Assembly (NCBI GenBank): GCA_022496805.1
Contig: CM040101.1
Location: forward strand, 8,744,501 to 8,808,500
Origin: Pohlia nutans
Lineage: Eukaryota; Streptophyta; Bryopsida; Bryales; Mniaceae
Direction: 5' to 3'
Length of the DNA: 64,000 nt
A program made the translations under genes and the position numbers. Shown in pieces: positions 44,271 through 56,396 of the stretch. Position 1 is the stretch's first letter; every line of letters begins with the position of its first letter. The notes below the pieces were generated by a model that was given only the letters and a program-made list of their open reading frames with translations, was not told where the DNA came from and did not search any database.

Positions 44271-46549
44271 CACTACTAGAAAATGGCGACCAAATCAACA
44301 AAAACATCAACAACATTTTGTTGTTACGTGCACTATAATTTTCACTAATTTTCAAACTTTCTATTGGACAGCAAAAAAATTCATTTAATTTCTGTTGGTT
44401 TAGGCACTATAAGAAAAATCGTGATTGAATCAACAGAAATCCAACAAATTTCATAAATTACCAATTTTAAAAATGTTGAAAAACGCATTATGAAGCGTCA
44501 ATTTTACAAAAACATTGAAAATTAAATTGGAAAATATAAATTTTAGATTAATTCTTTGAAAATAGAGTCAATAAGTTCATTGTATATAATAATGTAGTAA
44601 TGTTATATATGTATACATATATATAAAGAACATAATATCATTATATAGTATTATAATATTATATTACTTAATTTCAAAGGTGTTTTGTACTACAGGTTTT
44701 ATAGTTTTAAATAAAAAAGTTCTAATGTTGTAAAACACTTGATTTAATGACGTAATATAATAAATAGGGAAAATACCAAAAATATTTTAATATTGTAAAA
44801 TGGAATCATATAGAATATTTTGGAATATTTATATAATCTTCTTTAAAATATTCTTACGGTCTAATTTTCCAAAATAGTTTTAGATCTTCATTTATAGAAT
44901 TTAGAAGCAATTAACATTAAAAATTCAATAAAATTACATTTTATATTTTTAGAATTCAAAATTTGGTATTATTGGTTATAATTGTACATTTCATCATAAA
45001 AGAAAAAAAGAAAAGAAAAGAAAAGATGTATTCAAAAGAGCAACATTACTTTTTCAAAATAGTAAAATTTGTAACACAAGACAATGTAGAGGTGTTGTGT
45101 TTTTAAAAGTTTCCCTAGGTGGAGTTTAACTTGGATTGGCATGATTCAAACTGAATTTGAAAGCATACTTGATTTTCTATTAGAAAATCATTATAATTTA
45201 ATCAATTTTTTAATTTTCTAAGTCTCGAGCAACTCATAAAAGGGGGCATCGATTAAAAAATGATCTCTCGAAACATTACAGGTTAAATTGAGTTTAAAAT
45301 CAAACTTTCTTTGAACCCAGTTTGAATAACTTTTCAAAAAATAAAACTCCAAAAGCTTTTAACTGCTTGCTACAACATTCTGACCATTGAAAAGAAATTT
45401 ATTCAATCTCAAAGTCATGCACTTTCCAATTTAGTTTTTTACTTTCACTATATACACCTCTCATTCATTACTTCATTTCAAGGTTAATATCCAAGGTTTT
45501 ACTTAGTTTTATTTTTTATTAAATCCACAACTTGTTTCTTTAACATACAATCAAAAAATTTCAATTAAAACATAAAGGCATACATGATGAAATGTCAAAA
45601 AGTGGAAAAAAAGTTGCAAAAACACAAAAAAAAAGTTACAATAAAAAAGATGATTTTTGGTGAAATCAAACATAAAATGAAATAAAAATTATTGGAAAAA
45701 AATGTTTTTTTACATAAAATAAGTAAAAAAATTGTAAGAGAAATGTTTTTAACATTGCTAAAAATATGCAAATTGAAAATGAAAAGCTCTCTGCCATCAT
45801 GATTTTGTCAAAAATGAAAAGTTCAATTTTTTTGAAACTTTTTCTAGATATAGAAAAGAGCGTGTATCATCTAATGCAAAAGAGTTTGGAAAAGAATTTC
45901 TTTTTTACATTGCTAGAAATATCCAAAACCCGTTTAAAAAAATAGCTCCAACCTTCACAATTTTGTTTTAAAAAAAAATTATAAAAAATTATAAAATGTA
46001 ATTTTTCTAGATATAGAAATAAGTCTGCATGGTCTAGAAAAATTTGAAAAGAAAATTAAATTTCCTTGGCAAAAAATTGCCCATGGTTACCTTCATTTAT
46101 AATTATCAAAAAAATTCATTGACTTGCTGAAGACTTCTATGTGGTGTAGTTGTTGAGTGCTTGGTTAGGATTAGAAAGCCTTGTGTTTGATTTTGGCGGT
46201 TGGCGATGGACCCCAAATAGACCGTGGTGAACCCCGTGGTGGTGTTTCGGGCAGCCCTAGTTGTTGAACTAGGCTGCTGAAATTTTTTCACTCAACCAAA
46301 ATTTTCAAGACAACAACTTTTTCCCGGACAATCTATTTTTTTTGTTTGGGCAGACTATAAAGAATTTTGAGTAGGTTTCATATTTTTCATCGTGGATCTT
46401 TTTTTGGTTTAACGAAATAAAATTATTTGACTAAAACAACACTCTGAAACAACAGATTTCGGTTGGAAAATGTTCGGGACAACTCGTCCTAATCAACTAC
46501 CGCAATTAACGTTTTCTTGTTGATATGGTCACAAGAATTTTTAGTAGTG
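44271..46549. mobile_element. CACTA element, 2,279 bp, non-autonomous
   Basis: Begins CACTACTAGAAAATGGCGAC and ends GAATTTTTAGTAGTG. The 3-bp duplication AAC is at 44,268-44,270 and 46,550-46,552. The two ends share a motif (GACCAAATCAACAA left, GACCATATCAACAA inverted right). The interior is very AT-rich and encodes no transposase. Confidence 0.92.
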
Positions 46550-46599
46550 AACTCCTCATGTCTTTGCAATGCAAGAATATTTTATGTGTTCTTATGTGA

Positions 46600-49090
46600 C
46601 AGTAGGATCTTAGTCGTATTGCCATACATTCTGGTATTCATGTCCATCTCGTCTCAAATGATCTTTGTTTGGACTCATTAGACATGTTGTATTACTATAT
46701 TGCAAAAGAGGTTGTGAGAACTTCAAACTCAAAAAACTTTGCTATAGTCCTTGCAACAAGTAAAAAGTTTATCTAAAACTATCTACTACATCCAATTTTT
46801 GAAGGGAGGCATCTTCATGGAGCATCTCTCGACAATGTTATGGACAAGTTTATTGCACTATCTTCACCAAACATTTAGAATTTTGCATTTGGCGCGAAGA
46901 AGCTTTTTAAGCAAGGATCTGGATTAATGAACAACATCATGGCGCTCAAAGACTACACTCCATTCAAAGACATATGTGACAACCAAATTCCAGGTCAAGC
47001 GGTGAGGAAGGTGTTCATCTTCAAAATGTCCGTTGATTGACAAAGAAGTGGAGTCAACTTGGTCATGTGGATGCAACCTGGAGGAGATCCTCAAGACTGT
47101 TGAATAATGTTTGACGACTTCAAAGGAGTGGCGGAATGGACAACTGTGGCATGCCATATCTACGACAACAAATACCGTAAAGTGTTTACCATTGCACTTT
47201 ATGATATGCAGTCCGAGGATGCCATGGCCCAAGAAATATTTTGGACCATACTTAACAAAGTAATGAAAGAGACGGCATTGACAACATTAACTTCAAGTGA
47301 TTTATGGCTAACAATGCACAAGCAAATTGGAACGTTGTCCACGTGCAGTATGGTAGTGGAGACAAAGATGTCTCCACGGAGGACAAAGAACGGACATGTC
47401 TATGTCACTGGACTTTATGCCTTCAACGAGTCACATTTAAACTCATCAAGCTAGAGTTCCAACAACAATACAAGGAACTATGCAAACAGTGTAAAGATGC
47501 AAAAACACAAGAAGAAGCGAAGACAAGGTACAACATCATCCGAGGTTGGTGGGTATCTTCAGGAGCTACAACGGAGGTTAGTCGTCGTGTTCTAAATAAC
47601 TGGATGGCATTTTGGCATTTCCAGTACATGCAATTGGTAAGTAATTATTATACTTCCTTGAATTCTACCTTTCAATAACTCAGGTCATAAACTATCTTCC
47701 TAGTTTACAAATATGCATCAACTTAGTCTAAACAATTACATGTAGCAACTCATTCTTGAAGAAAAAGCAAAAATGCCTTCCTACAATTTAGCAGAGACAG
47801 TCCATAAAAAATAGTTCCAATCATCTAGCAACACTATGACATGTTTGTACAAGGCTACTGTGGACGACCTCATTTGTGCCTTCATGCAGTGCACTATCTA
47901 CAAAGCACATCTCTAAAGAAGTCTGTCAGGAAAGGGCCCAAATTGAACTGAACTCCGGCTCCGCCAAGTTCAAAGAAGTAGAGACCCTAATAAATTGATA
48001 GTTGCTGCTGTTAATGCGTTTTTGGGAACAGAGGATCTTTTGACCAACCAATAGGCCTTAAGGGTACCGAATTATTTGGCTCCGTAAAGCAAAAGCTAGA
48101 CTTGCTGCCAAGATCTTCCCACAATTCACATCGGTAAGATACAGTGAACTACTCTATCTTCTCCATGAGTACCCGGTCCACTAGAGCATGTATCAAGGAG
48201 TCACTTTTGGATCCTAGCCACGGTATCCAACACGCCACGTCACTGCAGGAGACTGATTGCGACTCCTTCAAATGGTACATTTCCAGATTGCCAACAAGAA
48301 CGGGGCAAAAATGTGAGGCGTTGCAGGCCCAAACTAACAAAAAATATGAGGCTAAAGGTGAAAGAGGTCCTCATGGTATACTTGTGCCAACATTTTCCAG
48401 GGAAGAAGAAGGATTTCAAATCAAGTAACTCCAAAATTGAAGCTGAATTTTGATTTTGCGCTGATGACATCAACGAATGTGTGAAGGGGAATAAAAAATT
48501 CTATATATTGGATAGGCCAAGTATTCCTACGACTTGGCTCGTAAAGATATGTACAAATCTCACTTGCCAAGAAATCTTTCCCTTAGAAGATGCAGGTTTT
48601 CAAATGCAATAGCGTGGACAGATATCACCTTGACAACAATTCTAGTCATCATGCAACTTGCCTCTTGACAAGTCTCAATTTCATGTTCTTCATAACCCAG
48701 AAACCCATCCGCCTAGGGGATACAATGTACCGGTTTGCAGAAATTTAAATGCTCCAACCACTCAGCACCATAACAAGTAGGTAAATGTGGGCCTTATCTC
48801 AACTTGTCACGTGTCAAATGTGACCACATCCCATACCCTGGTTGCGGCTGCGTCATCACGCTTGACATTGGAAACGGAAACTTGTATCGTGTTACACTCA
48901 GCCACGTACCGTCATGTACGTGCCCTGATTTTGTGAAAATGAGTGCCGGTTCATATAGAAAGAAAGGCCAATGGATCAATTGCAAGCACTTGTACTACAT
49001 CTTTCGATTCATTTGCAAAATAGACTACATGGTGGATATACATATGAATACATTGTATGAATATGAATACACCGTATGTATATGAATGCA
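46600..49090 (+). pseudogene. MULE-type transposase relic with SWIM zinc finger
   Basis: Plus-strand blocks in several frames run in one order: LDMLYYYIAKEVV (about 46,680), KDICDNQIPGQAVRKVF (about 46,965), an RNase H-like transposase block from 47,107 (VACHIYDNKYRKVFTIALYD), a NAQANWN block at 47,310, and a conserved WW/WMAFWHF block near 47,600. The C-terminal SWIM finger CTCPDF...NCKHLYYIF is at about 48,915-49,005. Stops such as those near 47,040 and 47,105 and frame changes break it. The SWIM signature (CxC...CxH) is typical of MULE transposases and of their FAR1/FHY3 descendants. TIRs were not found. Confidence 0.75.
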
Positions 49091-49605
49091 CTCTATGAAC
49101 ACTTATGTACACTAATTTCAACCGTAATTGCCCTAGGTATCTAGGGTACCTAAAACATGGTCAAAATGGTCAAAATAATCACTATAAGGGATAAATTGCA
49201 CCCTTGTAACAAAATGACAGCACACAAGCAAATACCAAATTGATGATCACGCATTCAAATTACACCCTACTAACATTGGCAAAGGGAATGTAAATGGGCA
49301 TTATGATTTTTGAAAGGAATTTGGCAGCGCTTCTGCGTCGTGCCCAAAAACCCTGATTTTTGAATACACCCTTGCCTACCAATTACAATTAAATCTAAAC
49401 ACCAAATTGGGAACCAAAAACCTGGTGCAATTTTGGCAGCACTACCGCGCTATACTATGTACCGGGACTTTTTGTTTTCCAAACTACACCACAACCTACA
49501 AAAAGTTGCCAAACAAGTTCACTATAAGAGTTGTTCAAACTAAACAATCAAAAAACCATGAAGTATCATTAAGAGCAATTAAAAACGCAATCAAGTATAA
49601 AAATT

Positions 49606-49650
49606 CACTACAAGAAACCCAATTGACAAGAGGTACTTTTTATCTCCCAA
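49606..49650 (+). mobile_element. Single CACTA-type terminus
   Basis: CACTACAAGAAACCCAATTG has the canonical CACTA end sequence and follows ATT. I found no matching opposite end, so it may be a truncated element or chance. Confidence 0.35.
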
Positions 49651-49765
49651 ATTGCCAAAAAATGAAGAAGAGGAGGTGGCCAAACCATCCCTCTCTAATA
49701 TCACCTTGTCTACCCTCCGTAATGCCACACTGAGGATGATAGGATTTTCTTTGGCTCTCTTTGTT

Positions 49766-49916
49766 GCCTTCGTCGTGATCGTGGTGGTTGCCTTCGTGAT
49801 CGTCGTAATTGCCGTGGTCGCCACGGTCCTCTTGATCGTTGTGGTCGCCTTTGTGATTGTTGTGGTCGCCGTTGTCTTCTTGATCGCCATTGCCGTGGTC
49901 GCCTTCGTGATCGTCG
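49766..49916. repeat. Diverged minisatellite, GTGGTCGCC-rich
   Basis: Irregular units built from GTGGTCGCC, CTTCGTGATCGTC and CTTGATCG. All frames stay open: a Val/Ile/Ala-rich one on the plus strand, and Thr-rich, Arg-rich and Asp/His/Gly-rich ones on the minus strand. None is demonstrably coding. Confidence 0.7.
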
Positions 49917-50059
49917 ACACTCCCACAATACCCAATCTTCCACTTTCAGCAGCAAAAATCCATCTAAATCTTAAAATTTGCTGAAGATGGAAGTGCACCA
50001 ATTCTAAGCTACTAGAAGTGATCCTCTTCCCTCCTTGATTCTTAAGATCCAAAACTAAT

Positions 50060-53000
50060 CGGCAAATTTTCTAATTCTACAATTTCACACACAAAAGATC
50101 AGAGCTTTGTCCCTCTCTCCAACTACGTAGCCCCTCCAAAAACAATGAGACAAAAGGATTTTCAAAACTACATCCATCCACAACCTCATCTGCCAAAAAA
50201 CCATTCATCCAACCTCTAGTCCTCTACTCTTAGTCTAACTCTCTATTAATACTAAATCTACTCCTAGATAACTTTAGATCTATTCTGAATCTACTCAAAG
50301 GTTTAAAATTGCCTCACACACACCACTCAATCTAAACTCAATGACCCTAATGGACTATAGCTTCTAAATCGATCAAATAAAAATGCAACCTAGATCTAAT
50401 TTCTACCCAAATCATAACTTATCACTCTAATTTCTCCCACCAATTAATTGGCCACTTTAATCATCATCAGGAATAACCACATAATATTTCACACTATAAA
50501 ATCCAAATCACATAAGAATATGCAAAAAGCCATGGTTAACCATCTAAAATCTACCAACTCTTGCAATTCATGCGAATAATCGATCTCACGGAAATACATT
50601 TAACTGCGTACTAAATAATCTACTAAAATACCACCAATGATTCAAATCTAACAAAACACCTATAATAAATATTAGGAATATAGAAAAATCACTAAATACC
50701 ACAGTAAATGTATTACCATGGTTTGTGAACTGTTTGGACGGTTCATGCACAGCGACTTTGATTTTGCTTTGTTTTTTATTTGATTTGCGCTAGCCAGTAA
50801 CAAAAGAGTCCACAATTTCATTCCAAAAAATACTCTCCCCTGAGAGGAACCCTTGGATCAGAGGGTCACCTTCAAAGTACTATGTATCCACCTTGAGAAT
50901 ATTAAAATCATGTTTCCAAGAAAAAAAGTTAAAATTAAAATTAAAAAATACGAAGAGATTATGGACAACAACGTTATTACATTGCAAAATATTGGTTGTA
51001 GGGTTGATTAATTTATACTATAAATATTCTATTTATAGGTCATGAACAATATTCATTAACCAAAAAGGACTTTAAAATCTTTGAATTTTGAAACTAAAAT
51101 AAAACCTTACTTAATTCCACAAAAACACCACAAAAACATATAATCCATGGGTATAGGTACTCGTCACTCATTGCTAATCTCTCCTTATATATTCAAAAAG
51201 TAAAAAGAATACTTTAAAAAAATCCCAAAGATGCTATTTTTTAACAAACATGTTTTAAACTAAAAATAGTAATTTTTTTGCTCACCGCTCATTTCTCACA
51301 ACTCACAAGATAGCGTCATTGTGTTTCACCGCACCCAATCAAATTCGTTCATGTTTCACCTCAAACCAATCCATGGAACGTGTACAACTTCATGGTCAAG
51401 TATGATACAAACCTAAGTTCCACTTTTCCTTCCTCTTGCATACTTCCATGGGCAACTTCTCAAACTCATGGAGCTTGGCTCTTAGTATGCCTAGATTGGT
51501 AGACAAGATTGGTAGGTAAATATATTTTAAATTGACATACTTCCATCTCTTATTTTAAACGTTTGATACTAGGTGTTTTTGGAGATTTGTATTGTTTAAA
51601 TAATTGAATTACATTCATTTATTATGAGAACTAAGTGAAATCTAATTCAATGAAAATTTCATTTTTTGGAGAAATTTGAATGTTTGCCTATTGATTTGAA
51701 GGCATTTCTAAATTTAAACTTATAATACCACGTGAAAAAAACAAAGAAAAATTGAGAGGCTATAAGTAATAAGGGTATATTTGGTTATGTATTAGGAATA
51801 TTATATTTTAAAAAAACTTAGGATATTTTTATAAATATTTTTAAATGAATTCTTGGACCCTTGTTTTTTCAAGTGATTTCAAAAAAATTACTTGAGAAAA
51901 AAATAAAATCCTCTTATATTTGTAGTTGTTTTAATGTAAGCTCAAAAGTGATGTTCCAGCTATTTGATACTCAGACGATACACTACTATGACTTATATTG
52001 TTGCCCTTGTGCTCAAATTTTAATTATAGTTTGATTGATTTTTTATTTATCAAGTAGATTGTTTAGTATAGCCTATGCTGCAACAATTACAATAATGTAA
52101 CACTTGAAAGAATAATCAAACTATTTTATAAAAAAAATAGAGTTTTTTTGAGTTTTGAATTTTAAGTATAAGATTAAAATACATTCTAAAAATTTAAATG
52201 CATACTATATACGTCATGGATGATGTTTGAAAAAGAAACTGAAAAAAAATAAAACCTATTTTACAATGTTGATGTCAAATTCCTTTGAAAATTTAAGAAA
52301 ATTCAATCTCTTGGATTGGTTCAAAAATTAACTGGTACTACATACCTTTTTTGGACTAATTTTTCAATTTTTTCTAATTTGAAAATGTTCTAAAGATTTT
52401 CAAAAATCACAAATTGAAATTTACAAAATATAATACATACATTGGCTTTAAGTGATCTATAGAGTAGAAGGTGAATTTATAATTGAAAAATTTCACTCAG
52501 TTGCAGGTGGCATAGAGGGTCTTCAAAAGGCAGCGATTACGAGAGACTCTACACTCTACTCATACATAGAAAGGGGTATTTGAGGTAGATAGATAGAAAC
52601 ACCGACCCTATTGCAAGGCCAGCGTGAATAAAGTGTCCGTTCGTAATGTCAATGCCTCGATGCCCACCGGACAAAGGGACATTGGAACAATACTACTCTC
52701 TCCTTTCGAGGATGGACACTATAGTAACCGAATGTACTTGAGGCACTAAAAAAGTGCCACAATGTGATGCTAGAGGTTGAAATTGACACCAAACTAATGC
52801 TCTAATCATAAAGTTCTTTAGCAATTAGTGGAGTCCACCCTTTTCAACAGTAGTACCGTAGAAACTTTAACATTAAATACAATGTCTCACCACCCAAATT
52901 TTAGCTAAAGATGATGTGGACTTGCCCATGATTATGAATTTGCTACGGTGATTCAAAAATAGTGGACATCGAAGATTATGAGGTCAAGAGTAGAAAGACT

Positions 53001-53110
53001 AAAGAACCTCATAATGGACTTGTGGCACCATCATTAATAGAAAAGAGGTACTTAGGCACCAATGAATAGTCTCATAACCCAAGGTCCACATTGGCACCAA
53101 ACTAGTACTA
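50060..53110. other. AT-rich intergenic stretch
   Basis: No supported gene, RNA or bounded element. A short TAGATAGATAGA-like tract lies near 52,588. Confidence 0.5.
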
Positions 53111-53243
53111 TGTACTAGTACAATACCTTCCAATAAGTATTGGTCTCCTTCCAAAATGATGCAGAGAAGGAGAATTTTGAAATGGCCTTGTGTACTCAAA
53201 AATCTTTCAATTCAAGAATGGTAAAGTGTATTGGAAAGATAAT

Positions 53244-54007
53244 GGGTACAAGCATGCTTGGAGTACGCCAATCAGTTTCCAGGAATCAAGAATGAAAGAA
53301 TTTCTAAATGTCATATTTTGCAAATAAAAACGAAAGTAATATTTAAAAACATTGCTTAGTATTAGAACACATGTAATCGTATCATTTTTATAAATTAAAA
53401 TGTATAAAATCATTCATTTTTAATTTTCTTACTTATCAGGATTTAGTACTTGATATCATATCAATGGAAAATAGACATGCATATATATAAGAATTTTACA
53501 ATGAATTTTTTTATATCCATTCACTACCTTACAACTAACTTTTTATGTTTCAAATTTGAAATACAAAAAAATCTTCAATTTTGAAGTCCTTTTAGATGTA
53601 GCCTGTCCTTATAATACAGAGGATTGTGAAAATTAAGAAAAATAGTTACATACCACATTTCATGTTGTAAATACTACAATTGATTATTAGAACATCATAC
53701 ATCAGTATAGTTAATTACAAATACTTTCCATTATATATTTATATTCCTTTTTGATTCTTGAACTAAAAACTTACACTATGACATAGTTTTGAATGTGGGT
53801 TACTAGAATCATATTAACAACTTTAATCAATTAATGGCAATTTTTTTAATGTACTTCCGCATTGTATTCTACTTGAAGCAAGTGAAGCATCTATTAAAAT
53901 CATGCTTTCACAATAAGATTTGTAATCTAACCTATGTTAAAGGAAAAAAATTTCACAATTTTATAGTGTGACATTCTTTATGGAGTACTCCAAGCATGCT
54001 TGTACCC
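53244..54007. mobile_element. 764-bp TIR element with TAAT duplication
   Basis: Begins GGGTACAAGCATGCTTGGAG and ends with its inverted copy. TAAT flanks both sides (53,240-53,243 and 54,008-54,011). The uninterrupted opposite arm of the foldback (near 55,390) carries the corresponding site once, confirming the insertion. A 4-bp TAAT duplication does not fit a common plant superfamily. Confidence 0.85.
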
Positions 54008-54170
54008 TAATAAGTCTATTTTCGTGATATAAAAAGTTTTCAAAATGAAAGAACAAATTTTCACAAGAATAGAGCATTGTAGAGTAAAATATCTATTGCC
54101 TAGTCCTACCAGCACGGGCATTGATTACAACTCCATATGAAAAGGCATACTAGCAAAGAGCATATATAAA

Positions 54171-54965
54171 GGGCATTTGTAAGGTATGGTCACTAGATTC
54201 TTGTCCACTAAAAGAATACGGTGCACTATTTTGAGGATTTTAAGAACTTGTAAAATCCATTTAAGAGAATTTGTAGAATTCATTTGAGAGAGAGAAAAAT
54301 ATTTTTGTGAAATCTAAAGTGGTAGGATGGACTGTACCGATAAAAGAGAAAGAAATTGAAAGAAAATTAAAAATTCGGCATTATGTTTAAATGAAGAATG
54401 AAACAAAGGGTAAACTAGTGCATTGTCATAGTACATAATATGCTCTCTAAATTGTAAAAGAGAAGAAGAACAGAGGATTGTGGATGGAACTTTGAGCTAT
54501 GAATTTTACTAGTGTTCAAAATGTGAAGAGAAATATCTTCCAATTTTTTCAGATTTTTTTGAATTGATTAAAATTTCAAATTTTAAAAGGAGCTATTTTT
54601 GGGAGGGATGAATTGTTTCTCTATTTTTAATTTTTTTTGATGGATTTCTTTTTTGAATGTATTTGAGAATGAAATATTGCAGGTTGGCTTATTTTTAAAA
54701 TATTTTAGATTTTTTAAATATAGAATCAAACATGAGCTATATCTACATTCAAAGTTTGATCATAAATTGGTAAAGTTGTTATTAAAATGGGAGTTTTGAT
54801 GATCAAAATCTTCAACATAAAATCATTTAAACATTCTAAAATTTTATTTTTTGATTAATATGTACATAAATCTAGAAGTTGGTTCACTCATCTTTCAGTG
54901 AATCATTGCTACATATCTTTTAAATTGGTTTGAAAATTAGCTTTTTAGAAAAAATGCTTAGTGAC
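54171..54965 (+). mobile_element. Right-truncated copy of the GGGYRTTTGTATGG element
   Basis: About 795 bp collinear with 22,889-23,711 in opposite orientation, from GGGCATTTGTAAGGTATGG to AAAATGCTTAGTG. The right TIR is missing. Confidence 0.8.
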
Positions 54966-55528
54966 TTCAGTGGAAGCTTGCATGTGCATGAAAGGAGCAA
55001 TTGACATGAAAATTTGTGTTTCTATTATTAGACCATCGTATTGGCACCATAGAAACATTGAAACCTATACCAATCTTTATTGTTATCAAGATAATTTTCA
55101 TTGTTTTAATTACACCTGTAAAGAACATTTGGAAGATGTTAAAAGAGGATGCTCAAAAGAGTCTCTCTCCAAAAAAAAGGATAAATTAGTCAAAACGCTT
55201 CAGCGGGCATAGGAAGAAGTGTTTATAAAGACTTTAGAGGTGCTCATTGCTAGTATACCTTTTCATATGGAGTTGTAATCAATGCCTGTGCTGGTAGCAC
55301 TAGGCAATAGATATTTTACTCTACAAAGCTCTATTCTTGTGAACATTTGTTCTTTCACTTTGAAAACTTGTTATACCATGAAAATAGACTCTATTATCTA
55401 TCCAGTACACTTTACAATTCTTGAATTGATGGATTATTGAGTACACAGGGCCATTTCAAAATTCTCCTTTTCTAAATTATTTGGGAGGTGACCAATACTT
55501 ATTGGAGCGTATTGTACAAAATCAGATG

Positions 55529-56396
55529 GCCTTGGGCACCATACTCTTGCACTATTATTTGGTGCCCAAAGACCACCCTTTCTAATAGTGCATCCCATTT
55601 GACCTCATGGAAATCCTAGGACAAATCAACTCTGATGGCACGCCAAGATCCCAGGTTGTTGATGCCACTAGACAGGTAAGAGTCATTGAAGTTACCCGTA
55701 GCCAACGCCAACTCAAAGTCATGTTCTTCTATGGAAGAGTTGATCGTCTTAAATTTGACCATGATAGGATTAAGTTTCAGGATAACGATGGATACATGCA
55801 GTACTCCACTAAGCGGGGGAGATCTATCCTCAAATTGCAACATCAGATCCCGAACTTGTCTAGAAATTGAACAGGACTGCACGAGTCCTCCCGGTCCATC
55901 ACCACTTTTGATGGACTGCGGTTTCGACAAAAGAAAAGATCATAAAACTAAGAAGCCCATCTGATGTGGCTTGCTTGACACCGGGGATGTTCACTCAACG
56001 ATTGGAGGGGACGTATCAATGATATAGTGAATCGATCCTGTCCGACATGCACCACGGTGTCACAAAGTTTGTGTGTGGGTTCAAAATGGCATGAAGTCTT
56101 TTGGTGTAGTAGTAGTTTAGTTATGGTGATTTGAAACCCTTTCTCCTTATTACCTTAATTAACCGTTGATGTCCCTAAATTCCTCACTTTGTATCCAAAT
56201 TCCCTTTCTACCGCATACAACGAACTCTGTCAACTTTGAGCTTCTATATTTTTAAGATTCTACATTCAAACGATCTGAAATTTTGGCACCACTTTATTTG
56301 TCTTGAACAGAGCCTACATAAAAGAATTCAAGTCATTGTAAGCTACTGTCCATCAGTATTGACTCAATTTTTGCAACAGACTTTTAAATTGCTACT
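55529..56396. other. Spacer between the two foldbacks
   Basis: Overlapping frames on both strands at 55,607-55,930 look somewhat coding-like, but neither resembles a known domain. Confidence 0.3.

Larger units (their letters stand above)
53115..55528. mobile_element. Large foldback (inverted-repeat) structure, interrupted
   Basis: The left arm is 53,115-53,243 plus 54,012-54,160 and the right arm is 55,236-55,528, inverted copies at roughly 85% by eye. The 764-bp element at 53,244-54,007 splits the left arm, and another element starts at 54,171 at its inner end. The central spacer (about 54,966-55,235) holds an open frame (54,961-55,212) of unknown nature. Confidence 0.8.

Noticed and set aside
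49652..49984. 110-codon Val/Ile-rich frame as a membrane protein
   Set aside because: The hydrophobic part is the minisatellite, which is open in other frames too; no supporting start context or homologue.
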